The notes under the pieces were generated by a model, which saw nothing but the letters and a program-made list of their open reading frames with translations, was not told where the DNA came from and ran no database searches. Below are positions 1 to 5,542 of a DNA stretch of 8,883 nucleotides, in pieces. Origin of the DNA: Bacteroidales bacterium (GTDB lineage: Bacteria; Bacteroidota; Bacteroidia; Bacteroidales; VadinHA17). The translations under genes were made by a program, and so were the position numbers. Position 1 is the first letter of the stretch; each line of letters begins with the position of its first letter. Location: assembly GCA_003501665.1 (NCBI GenBank), contig DNOQ01000562.1, positions 1 to 8,883 of the forward strand, read 5' to 3'.

Positions 1-32
1 GGAGCGACCTGTATTTAATCGGATAACAATGA
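1..32 (+). repeat. Right end of an intergenic repeat, truncated by the window edge
   Basis: These 32 bases match positions 2552-2583 at 30 of 32 places, in the same orientation. They contain the second arm of a small hairpin (ggagc), the gacctgt tag and the tttaatcgga end sequence. The match continues through acaatga, slightly beyond the inverted-repeat end proposed for the full copy at 2353-2576. The rest of this copy lies upstream of the window. No coding potential is seen between here and the parD promoter. Confidence 0.75.
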
Positions 33-79
33 TAAGTTATATAAAAATGGGATTTCTTTAGAAAAAATGTCACTTTAAA

Positions 80-110
80 TTGCATTATGTACCAATTTTT
101 GGTATATTTG
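80..110 (+). promoter_or_regulatory. Putative Bacteroidota-type promoter for parDE
   Basis: TATATTTG at 103-110 fits the Bacteroidota -7 consensus TAnnTTTG. A TTG at 80-82 lies 20 bp upstream, within the spacing usual for the -33 element. Transcription would start near 117, leaving only about 9 nt before the ATG at 126. The promoter overlaps the longer reading frame that opens at 87 and so argues for the ATG at 126 as the real start. ParD antitoxins normally repress their own promoter, but I see no clear operator palindrome. The call rests on consensus matching only. Confidence 0.35.
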
Positions 111-125
111 AAGAAAATAACCAAA

Positions 126-377
126 ATGGACAGAAATACTTCGATTTCATTAGGAAATTACTTTTATAGATTCATTAAAAACAGAATATCTGAAGGAAGA
201 TACAAGAATGCCAGTGAGGTTATACGTGCTGGATTACGTTTGCTTGAGGAGGAGGAAAATAAACTTGCTGCAATTAAAGAAGCAATCCAGGATGGAATTG
301 ATAGCGGGATTGCGACAGAATTTGATCCAAAGTTACACCTCAATGAACTCAAAGCAAACAGAAAATTGAATGGCTAA
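126..377 (+). CDS. parD: ParD-like ribbon-helix-helix antitoxin
   Basis: The product is an 83-residue antitoxin of a type II toxin-antitoxin pair. By family knowledge it dimerises through an N-terminal ribbon-helix-helix, binds its own promoter and neutralises the ParE toxin with its C-terminal tail. In the sequence, a short strand (NTSISLG) near residue 5 is followed by helices with the typical ParD text GRYKNASEVIRAGLRLLEEE around residues 23-42. A charged C-terminal segment follows and would wrap the toxin. The ATG at 126 is chosen over the in-frame ATG at 87 because the family begins just before the first strand and because a promoter match overlaps the extension. The stop codon overlaps the parE start by 8 bp, the usual translational coupling. 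Confidence 0.9.
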   Translation: MDRNTSISLGNYFYRFIKNRISEGRYKNASEVIRAGLRLLEEEENKLAAIKEAIQDGIDSGIATEFDPKLHLNELKANRKLNG

Positions 378-669
378 GTACCAGCTTTCAAATAAGGCGG
401 TTAATGACTTAACCACTATTTGGAACTATACTCTTGTTAAGTGGTCAGAGAAACAAGCAGACCAATACTATAACCTGTTAATTGACACCTTTATTGAAAT
501 CTCTAAAAATCCCGGATTAGGAAAGGACTACTCAGATATTTTTGAAAACATTCTTGGCTTTAGGGTTGGCAGGCATATTATTTTCTACAGGATAGTCCAT
601 GTAAAAGATATTGAAATAATAAGGATTTTACATGAACGAATGGATTTGAAAATCAGGCTTAAGGAATAA
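370..669 (+). CDS. parE: ParE-like toxin of the RelE/ParE superfamily
   Basis: This is a 99-residue toxin that overlaps parD by 8 bp. The N-terminal half contains two helices (about residues 7-45) with the family-typical pattern of a toxin start followed by a tryptophan (W18) and a second Trp-Ser pair. The C-terminal half forms the expected strands, LGFRVGRHIIFYRI at 62-75 and IIRILHERMD at 83-92. The ILHxRMD ending is characteristic of ParE. Known ParE proteins poison DNA gyrase, whereas RelE relatives cleave mRNA; the sequence favours ParE, but the target is inferred. Length is normal and no frameshift is visible, so the pair appears intact. Such pairs are common in mobile or unstable regions, which fits the fragments seen around it. 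Confidence 0.9.
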   Translation: MAKYQLSNKAVNDLTTIWNYTLVKWSEKQADQYYNLLIDTFIEISKNPGLGKDYSDIFENILGFRVGRHIIFYRIVHVKDIEIIRILHERMDLKIRLKE

Positions 670-723
670 ATTGAGTCAGGCAATTATATTTACCAGCCGG
701 ATATCATAAACTAAAAACAGTAA

Positions 724-1239
724 ATGAGTATTACTTTCATAACAAACGATCAGCTTTACATACAGGCTATTGAGCCAATTGCCGGAGCATCCTCTTTTGT
801 CTGGATCGGTACCGCCGATATAAAGGATCTGCATGTTCACTATAAAGGAACTGTTCAGTCGTTTCAGGGGATGCTTGATAGCCTGGCAAAAAGGAAAGTG
901 GCCATTCGTCTGTTACATGCAAAAGAACCCGGACCCAATTTCAGAAAAAGCTTTGATAAGTATCCCCTGTTATGGAAGAATATGGAAAGGCAATTATGCC
1001 CGAGGGTACACTTCAAGCATATTATAATTGATGGTAAATTTGCATATTCCGGTTCCGCAAATCTCACCGGTGCAGGTCTGGGAATAAAGAGTGCCAACAC
1101 CCGGAATTTCGAAGCCGGATTTGTAACAAACGATTTGAAAATTATTGAGTCAATTATGAACCAGTTTGATGAAGTCTGGCTTGGCAGGTATTGCAAAGAC
1201 TGCAAACGAAAGCAGTATTGTCAGGATCCGATTATCTGA
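724..1239 (+). CDS. Single-HKD phospholipase D-like phosphodiesterase with C-terminal cysteine cluster
   Basis: The 171-residue product carries one canonical PLD/HKD signature, HxKx4D then GSxN: H96, K98, D103, G110, S111 and N113, with a conserved NFEAG glutamate at 130. One motif per chain means the enzyme would act as a dimer, like bacterial Nuc-type endonucleases. It probably hydrolyses phosphodiester bonds in nucleic acid or lipid; the substrate cannot be told from sequence. No signal peptide or membrane segment is visible, so a cytoplasmic location is likely. The last 15 residues contain C157, C160 and C166 (CxxCx5C) among basic residues, which could bind metal or nucleic acid. It starts 54 bp after parE. 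A fragment of an HD phosphohydrolase starts 17 bp downstream, and the two were probably once co-transcribed. Confidence 0.85.
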   Translation: MSITFITNDQLYIQAIEPIAGASSFVWIGTADIKDLHVHYKGTVQSFQGMLDSLAKRKVAIRLLHAKEPGPNFRKSFDKYPLLWKNMERQLCPRVHFKHIIIDGKFAYSGSANLTGAGLGIKSANTRNFEAGFVTNDLKIIESIMNQFDEVWLGRYCKDCKRKQYCQDPII

Positions 1240-1256
1240 TTAATACTATCCCCCCG

Positions 1257-1412
1257 ATGAACCAAGAGGCGATTCTAAAACAAACTGAAGAACACATTAA
1301 GAATATATTTTCCGGCGAAGGTCCCGGCCATGACTGGTGGCATATTTATCGTGTCAGGAAAATCGCCATGGAAAGACACAGGTATATGGAACAATTCCTG
1401 TATCAATTATAG
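1257..1412 (+). pseudogene. 5' fragment of an HD-domain phosphohydrolase gene
   Basis: The first ~37 codons from the ATG at 1257 encode the start of an HD-superfamily metal-dependent phosphohydrolase. The segment GHDWWHIYRVRKIA, with its first metal-binding histidine, is characteristic of YedJ-like members. The family normally continues for about 200 residues with the central His-Asp pair. Here the similarity ends near 1370, and an unrelated tail of about 13 residues leads to a stop at 1410-1412. From about 1370 the other reading frame (1337-1678) encodes a membrane protein instead. A deletion or recombination therefore appears to have joined the 5' end of this gene to the 3' part of another. 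The product could not be catalytic. It lies 17 bp downstream of the PLD-like gene. A mis-assembly cannot be excluded. Confidence 0.7.
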
Positions 1413-1678
1413 CAACATTCTTTTCTACAGCACTTGGTAAATTAATGCTTGAAAAGGAAATCACCATCAGCGGTGTGTTGTTTTCTTTTATCACCAGCTT
1501 TGTTACAGGCGGATACCTGCTTGGAATTTTATACTTCGAGCTTGCACGGAAAAATGAATACTACTTTTACTACAATCTTGGCATAACAAAAGCCAGATTA
1601 ATAATTATGAATTATCTGTTTCACCTGATTTTGATGATCCCTGTTCTCATAATAGCTCTATATGCAAAACAAATTTGA
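1337..1678 (+). pseudogene. Small membrane protein with damaged 5' end, possible ABC transporter partner
   Basis: This frame encodes up to 113 residues with three hydrophobic segments at roughly 18-38, 43-67 and 88-110. A polar loop (ELARKNEYYFYYN) lies between the second and third. Residues 1 to about 12 are simply the HD-gene DNA read in another frame, so the natural start is missing. The real protein body begins near VYGTIPVSII. An ATG at 1445 could still start a product of 77 residues with two helices. The stop overlaps the ABC ATPase by 17 bp, the classic arrangement of a coupled permease or accessory subunit. I do not recognise the family with certainty. It may be the membrane half of a small exporter, but three helices is fewer than usual for an ABC permease. 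Whether it is still translated is unclear. Confidence 0.55.
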
Positions 1679-2339
1679 AGCTGACAGCATAAGAAAAGCC
1701 TTCGGAGACAAACAAGTTCTTACTGACATTTACATCAAATGTCGGTCCGGGGATATAATTGGACTTCTGGGCCGGAATGGATCAGGGAAATCAACACTTC
1801 TTAAAATCCTATACGGGACATTATATACTGATTACAAACATATTTCGGTAAATGATGATATAATCAATCACCCCTTTAAAAAACGGGGTATCGTCAGCTT
1901 TCTGCATCAGGACAATTTTCTGCCAAAGAGCTTAACTGTAAGGAGTGTGATACAATTGTTTGAACATAAAACAGATGATCCCGAATTCATAAATGATGAG
2001 ATTCTAAAAAAAGTATATGATACAAAAATCCGCAATCTTTCAGGTGGGGAATCAAGATACCTGGAAATTAAACTGATACTCAGTATTGACTCGCAGTTTA
2101 CCTTTCTGGATGAGCCATTTAACGGTATTTCTCCTGTTCACATTGAGTTGGTCAAAGATATGATCCGTAAACACGCGTTTAAGAAAGGCATAATTTTAAC
2201 TGACCATGATTACAGAAATGTTCTGGATGTTGCGAACATTTTCATGATATTGTTTGACGGAGGACTCAAAATATTAAAATCAAAAGAAGAATTAATTTAT
2301 TGGGGATACCTGCCTGATAACTCGCTTATATCTCAATAA
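1662..2339 (+). CDS. ABC transporter ATP-binding protein
   Basis: This is a complete 225-residue nucleotide-binding subunit that would power transport from the cytoplasmic face of the inner membrane. All ATPase elements are visible: Walker A GRNGSGKST (residues 37-45), Q-loop glutamine Q83 in SFLHQDN, signature LSGGE (126-130), Walker B ending in FLDEP (148-152) with catalytic E151, and the switch histidine H182 in LTDHD. The helical domain between Q-loop and signature is short, about 40 residues. The start overlaps the end of the small membrane protein by 17 bp, so translation is probably coupled to it. That membrane gene has lost its 5' end, so the ATPase may be orphaned. Substrate is unknown. 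No recognisable terminator follows; the downstream DNA is the symmetric repeat. Confidence 0.92.
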   Translation: MQNKFEADSIRKAFGDKQVLTDIYIKCRSGDIIGLLGRNGSGKSTLLKILYGTLYTDYKHISVNDDIINHPFKKRGIVSFLHQDNFLPKSLTVRSVIQLFEHKTDDPEFINDEILKKVYDTKIRNLSGGESRYLEIKLILSIDSQFTFLDEPFNGISPVHIELVKDMIRKHAFKKGIILTDHDYRNVLDVANIFMILFDGGLKILKSKEELIYWGYLPDNSLISQ

Positions 2340-2352
2340 AATTAATCAATAG

Positions 2353-2576
2353 TGTCCGACTAAATTTATTAAATGTGAGTTAACCTATTGATTTTAATGA
2401 CATTTAAATGCAGGTCGCCCCTACGGGGCTCATTTGTTTGTTTATGATTAATTTCTACAAACAGTACGTCCCTGACGGGACTTCTGTAAGACAAACTCCA
2501 TAGGAGTGAACTGTTTGTAGAAATCGGTACCTTCATAATTTTAGCTCCGTAGGAGCGACCTGTTTTTAATCGGACA
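2353..2576. repeat. Mirror-symmetric intergenic repeat, MITE/REP-like
   Basis: The element is bounded by near-perfect inverted ends, tgtccgactaaa at 2353-2364 and tttaatcggaca at 2565-2576 (11 of 12 complementary). Inside are four small hairpins: gcccc/ggggc (2417-2429), gtccc/gggac (2468-2481), actcc/ggagt (2495-2507) and gctcc/ggagc (2544-2556). The first two are preceded by caggtc or acagtac, and the last two are followed by gaactgt or gacctgt. The whole is therefore symmetric about its centre near 2488. No ORF of note lies within it, so it would depend on a transposase in trans if mobile. No convincing target duplication is seen. It fills most of the 376-base gene-free stretch 2340-2715; in the remainder (2584-2715) I see nothing beyond low-complexity AT-rich DNA upstream of phzF. 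Confidence 0.6.
2451..2524. repeat. Perfect 15-bp inner inverted repeat
   Basis: The arms atttctacaaacagt (2451-2465) and actgtttgtagaaat (2510-2524) are perfect reverse complements, separated by 44 bases that contain two of the small GC hairpins. Transcribed RNA could fold this into one long stem with two smaller stems at its tip. It sits at the centre of the larger symmetric element 2353-2576. Confidence 0.85.
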
Positions 2577-2715
2577 ACAATGAAAATTAATATTAACCCT
2601 TATTTCCGGTTAAGACCGACAACATTCACATATTGCCAATCGTTAGCGGTTACTCATGCAATGGTTCACTGGTTTTATTGCTGACCATTAGCCATAATTA
2701 ATACGAAAAAAAGTT

Positions 2716-3513
2716 ATGATAAAAATTAAGATGTACCAGGTAGATGCTTTTACCGACAGATTATTTTCCGGCAATCCTGCAGCAGTTTGTATCCTTGATG
2801 AATGGGTAAGTGATGAATTGATGCAGTCTGTTGCAAATGAGAATAATCTTGCAGAAACTTCATTTGTCGTGCCAAAGGGACAGGATTTTGAAATCAGGTG
2901 GTTCACTCCGGCTGTAGAAGTTGATTTGTGTGGCCATGCTACCTTAGCGTCGGCATTTGTAATATTCAACATACTTGATTATCCTGGTAATATAATCAGA
3001 TTTCATTCCCGCGTGAGTGGATTGTTATCTGTGGAAAAAACAGACGACATGCTGTTTCTGGATTTTCCGACTGATAAGCTGGAAAGGCTGCCGGAAGAGC
3101 AAAACATTGTTATAGAGAAATGTATTGGAATTAAGCCCCTTGAGTTATATAAAGGGAAGTCAGACTATTTAGCTTTAATTGAAAATGAAAGGTTGTTACA
3201 GGCTCTTCAACCCGATCTGAAAGAAATATCTGAATTGGATGCAAGAGGATTGATTGTTACATCAAAGGGAGATAGTGTAGATTTTGTTTCCCGGTTTTTT
3301 GCACCTCAACTGGGGATAAATGAAGACCCGGTAACAGGTTCTGCACATACATCCTTAACACCCTTTTGGTCAGAAAGACTGGGAAAGAACAGATTGATTG
3401 CAAATCAATTGTCAAAGAGGGGAGGACAGCTCGTATGTGAATTCAGAAATGACAGATGCAGAATTGGCGGAAAAGCCCGGTTATATTTAACAGGAGAAAT
3501 AAATCTGGATTAA
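2716..3513 (+). CDS. PhzF-family isomerase/epimerase-like protein
   Basis: This complete 265-residue protein belongs to the PhzF (phenazine biosynthesis-like) family, which has a two-domain diaminopimelate-epimerase fold and acts by acid-base isomerisation without cofactor. Diagnostic positions are visible: the N-terminal YQVDAFTDRLFSGNPAAV (residues 7-24), the catalytic-type glutamate E47 in NNLAETSFV, VDLCGHAT at 69-76, and EDPVTGSAH at 203-211. Length matches the family. No other phenazine genes are nearby, so phenazine synthesis is not implied; most such orphans have no known substrate. The ATG at 2716 is preferred, with M6 (2731) an alternative start; there is no Shine-Dalgarno sequence. 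The stop is followed at once, in the same frame, by the remains of a pentapeptide-repeat gene. Confidence 0.92.
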   Translation: MIKIKMYQVDAFTDRLFSGNPAAVCILDEWVSDELMQSVANENNLAETSFVVPKGQDFEIRWFTPAVEVDLCGHATLASAFVIFNILDYPGNIIRFHSRVSGLLSVEKTDDMLFLDFPTDKLERLPEEQNIVIEKCIGIKPLELYKGKSDYLALIENERLLQALQPDLKEISELDARGLIVTSKGDSVDFVSRFFAPQLGINEDPVTGSAHTSLTPFWSERLGKNRLIANQLSKRGGQLVCEFRNDRCRIGGKARLYLTGEINLD

Positions 3514-3531
3514 TATGAAAGTACTTGCACC

Positions 3532-3816
3532 CTTGACCTCTCCTCGTTCTGTAAACTAAAACTTAAAAAGACAAAATTCAAAAATTCAAAAATCACAGAG
3601 GCTGACTTTACAGATTCTGATTTAAGTAATTCAATATTCGATAATTGTGATCTGCAAAGGACACTTTTCAGAAATACAAATCTGGAAAATGTCGACTTCA
3701 GAACTTCATATAATTATTCAATTGATCCCGAATTAAACCGCATTAAAAAAGCCAAATTCTCCCTGCTATCGATCTCAGGGTTACTTGACAAATATGACAT
3801 TGAAATCGATAAATAA
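3532..3816 (+). pseudogene. 3' remnant of a pentapeptide-repeat protein gene
   Basis: Reading from 3532 gives about 94 codons without any methionine, ending at the TAA at 3814-3816. The text shows degenerate five-residue periodicity with Leu/Phe at the centre of each unit (ADFTD, SDLSN, SIFDN, CDLQR, TLFRN, TNLEN, VDFRT). It then gives a typical C-terminal tail of Bacteroidota Qnr-like pentapeptide proteins (NYSIDPELNRIKKAKF then GLLDKYDIEID). Intact relatives are about 200 residues, so roughly the first half is missing. It shares the frame of phzF, whose stop lies at 3511-3513, and has no start of its own; only readthrough could express it. Pentapeptide proteins form right-handed beta-helices, and some protect DNA gyrase. 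Here it is best read as a relic. Confidence 0.75.
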
Positions 3817-3985
3817 TTCAGCTTCAGATTTATTGAATATGACTATCCTTGTGATTTTGTTTTTATTGATGGAGCACCAATGGTGAGGTTTCTTAATGAT
3901 TTAATCCGCTCAATATTCAATTTATGAACAATATAGAAAGCTCAATAAAGATATTTCCGAGATAGAACAATTGGAACATGAATGA
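3817..3985 (+). pseudogene. Frameshifted unidentified gene relic
   Basis: Two adjoining open stretches look coding but lie in different frames. The first (3817-3927) reads DYPCDFVFIDGAPMVRFLN and continues to a TGA. The second (about 3908-3985) reads AQYSIYEQYRKLNKDISEIE and ends LEHE before a TGA at 3983-3985. Joining them at a ~2-base deletion near 3907 gives one smooth helical C-terminus. No start codon with a credible upstream region is present. I do not recognise the family; DFVFIDG faintly recalls methyltransferases but is too short to rely on. It sits between the pentapeptide relic and a small membrane protein, in a stretch with no intact gene (3514-3991). Confidence 0.35.
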
Positions 3986-3991
3986 CGTACT

Positions 3992-4303
3992 ATGAAAATA
4001 AGAACCTGCCCTCACTTCACTTATAAGTATTCTATTCCTGAATATGTTAAGCAGATACTTTTTAAGGTTATATCTTCAGTCTGGAAGTGTAAAAATTGTA
4101 ATAAGAAAATCACTTTCAATTCCAAAAGAAGAGTTAATGTTGCTTTCGTATTTGGCGGATGGTTTTTAGCGCTATCCGGGTTTGTTGCCCTGATTAAGAA
4201 TGCCATAGAAATGAGTACATTCATCTGGATAATTATAAGTGTAGCTTATTTTATTGGCGGAATCTTAATCTTTTCTTTTAATACCTTCGAAAAAGCTGAG
4301 TAA
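3992..4303 (+). CDS. Small zinc-ribbon-like two-helix membrane protein (TIGR04104-like)
   Basis: The 103-residue product has an N-terminal segment resembling the CxxC-about-20-CxxC putative zinc fingers of TIGR04104, followed by two hydrophobic helices (about 50-68 and 77-97) and a short cytoplasmic-type tail. The second metal pair is intact as C33 and C36 in WKCKNC. The first reads CPHF, with C6 present and F9 where the second cysteine would be. The 23 residues between the pairs fit the family spacing. Zinc binding may thus be weakened or may use H8. The helices place it in the inner membrane. Function is unknown for the whole family. The start ATG at 3992 follows the previous relic's stop by 6 bases, and no Shine-Dalgarno sequence is seen. 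Confidence 0.65.
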   Translation: MKIRTCPHFTYKYSIPEYVKQILFKVISSVWKCKNCNKKITFNSKRRVNVAFVFGGWFLALSGFVALIKNAIEMSTFIWIIISVAYFIGGILIFSFNTFEKAE

Positions 4304-4406
4304 TACGTTAGTTTTAAGCAAACCTTTTACCAGCGATGATTTCATTACTTACTTAAGGGAATACAAAATTACTGGCAGATTTGATTTAATCCCGGATGAA
4401 AGATAG
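4299..4406 (+). pseudogene. Short C-terminal gene relic overlapping the acetyltransferase start
   Basis: A 35-codon frame without a start codon reads PFTSDDFITYLREYKITGRF, then DLIPDER, and stops at 4404-4406. Its mix of charged and aromatic residues looks like the end of a real protein rather than spacer. It begins where the zinc-ribbon-like gene ends and overlaps the following ATG by 11 bp. I do not recognise it. Chance openness over this length is quite possible. Confidence 0.25.
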
Positions 4407-4887
4407 AATTATAATAAGGCCAATTAAAGAAACTGAGTTTGGATTCCTCGGTAAAATGCTTTACAATGCAATATTTGTTCCTCCTGGTCATGAGAGGCTT
4501 CCTGAAAATATTATTGAGCATCCTGAAATTTCAAAATATATTAAGGATTTCGGTAGAGAAGGTGATTTATGCTTTGTTGCAGAAGCAGATGGAGAATTAA
4601 CAGGTGCTGTCTGGAGCAGGCTCTTTGATGAGACTAATAAAGCATATGGATTTGTTGATTCAGATACTCCCGAGTTGAGTATGGCTGTTTATGAAAAGTA
4701 TCGTAGAAAGGGTATAGGAACACTTCTCCTTAAAACTATTATTAAAGCTCTTACTGAAGAAGGCTACGGACAGATTTCATTAAGTGTTGATAAAATAAAT
4801 TACGCTTATGATCTTTACAAAAAGATCGGTTTTAAAGATTACAAACCGGTTGATGACTCCATGACCATGATAATGAAGCTAAAATAA
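4396..4887 (+). CDS. GNAT-family N-acetyltransferase
   Basis: This complete 163-residue protein of the Gcn5-related superfamily transfers an acetyl group from acetyl-CoA to an amine. The acetyl-CoA pyrophosphate loop is visible as RRKGIG at residues 103-108 (R/QxxGxG), directly after the strand ELSMAVYEKY (93-102) and before helix TLLLKTII. The later segment YDLYKKIGFKDYK (138-150) is the classic GNAT C-terminal LYxxxGF motif. Substrate is not predictable: the N-terminal half, which decides it, resembles uncharacterised members. The next gene begins 56 bp downstream with no terminator between, so the two may share a transcript. The ATG at 4396 is the only plausible start. Confidence 0.9.
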   Translation: MKDRIIIRPIKETEFGFLGKMLYNAIFVPPGHERLPENIIEHPEISKYIKDFGREGDLCFVAEADGELTGAVWSRLFDETNKAYGFVDSDTPELSMAVYEKYRRKGIGTLLLKTIIKALTEEGYGQISLSVDKINYAYDLYKKIGFKDYKPVDDSMTMIMKLK

Positions 4888-4943
4888 GAGACAATAAATT
4901 TAATCTGATAAAAAGCATAAGTGTTTTAAAATTGACTAAGATA

Positions 4944-5429
4944 ATGAGACGTGACCTGCAGGAGATAAAAGACAAATCAATAATTGATAAAATACTATCA
5001 ACGTCAGAAATATGCCGCCTGGGCTTCATTGACAATGACAGAGCTTACATTCTGCCATTTAATTACGGTTATCAGGACGGGTTTATTTATATCCACTGCG
5101 CCAGAGAGGGGAAAAAGATAGATTTAATAAAGAAGAATAATCTGGTTTGCATTGAGATAGAACAAATTGCCAGGATTGAGAGATATGATAAAGCCTGCAA
5201 ATGGGCAACTACATATCGCTCGGTAGTAGGGTATGGAAATATTGGAATAATTGCAGATTATGAGCAAAAAAGGGCGGGTTTAGATGTTATAATGAAGCAC
5301 AATGGAGCAAATTCTTCTCATGATCTTAACTATGAGAAAAGCAAGGTCGACTCGATGTCAGTTTTGAAAGTTGAGATTACAGAGCTTACCGGCAAACAAT
5401 CGGGTAACTGGAATGAAAATCTGGTATGA
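4944..5429 (+). CDS. NimA-like / pyridoxamine 5'-phosphate oxidase-family flavoprotein
   Basis: This is a 161-residue split-barrel FMN-binding protein. The N-terminus MRRDLQEI matches the MRRxxREI start of NimA-type proteins, so the ATG at 4944 is chosen over the upstream in-frame TTG at 4932. Family text follows in order: CRLGFIDNDRAYILPFNYGY (24-43), IHCAREGKKIDLIKKNN (50-66), and CKWATTYRSVVGYG (85-98). A histidine-containing helix (IMKHN, 116-120) and a final strand VLKVEITELTGK (140-151) close the fold. Nim proteins of Bacteroides reduce 5-nitroimidazole drugs, but many housekeeping homologues with unknown flavin chemistry share the same features, so resistance should not be assumed. It is probably cytoplasmic and dimeric. 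Its neighbour upstream is a GNAT enzyme. Confidence 0.88.
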   Translation: MRRDLQEIKDKSIIDKILSTSEICRLGFIDNDRAYILPFNYGYQDGFIYIHCAREGKKIDLIKKNNLVCIEIEQIARIERYDKACKWATTYRSVVGYGNIGIIADYEQKRAGLDVIMKHNGANSSHDLNYEKSKVDSMSVLKVEITELTGKQSGNWNENLV

Positions 5430-5542
5430 ATGAACATGCACAAAGTAGCGGCTCCCGTCATATGGGAAATTCCTGAAGTTTGAACAGAGAAACAACTTAA
5501 TTGTTTAATCAGGGAGTGATAAATGTTCTCTTAATATCTGAT

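Noticed and set aside
87..125. Upstream in-frame ATG that would add 13 residues to ParD
   Set aside because: The extension is unlike ParD N-termini and is overlapped by the promoter match at 103-110.
864..1205. Antisense open frame of 113 codons opposite the PLD gene
   Set aside because: It is the mirror of a well-supported gene with an HKD motif and has no family features of its own.
2347..2581. Target-site duplication caat (2347-2350 and 2578-2581) around the symmetric repeat
   Set aside because: The right-hand caat is also present after the copy at 1-32, so it is part of the repeat or its conserved flank. The spacing to the two ends is also unequal.
2577..2715. Possible integron attC site (taacc, gttagcgg and ccattagcc motifs near 2380-2695), prompted by the cassette-like gene order
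   Set aside because: No pair fits RYYYAAC...GTTRRRY at proper spacing, the motif does not recur between the other genes, and no integrase is in the window.
2716..3513. Assigning the PhzF-family gene to phenazine biosynthesis
   Set aside because: No phenazine pathway genes are nearby, and most PhzF-family members in other phyla are unrelated to phenazine production.
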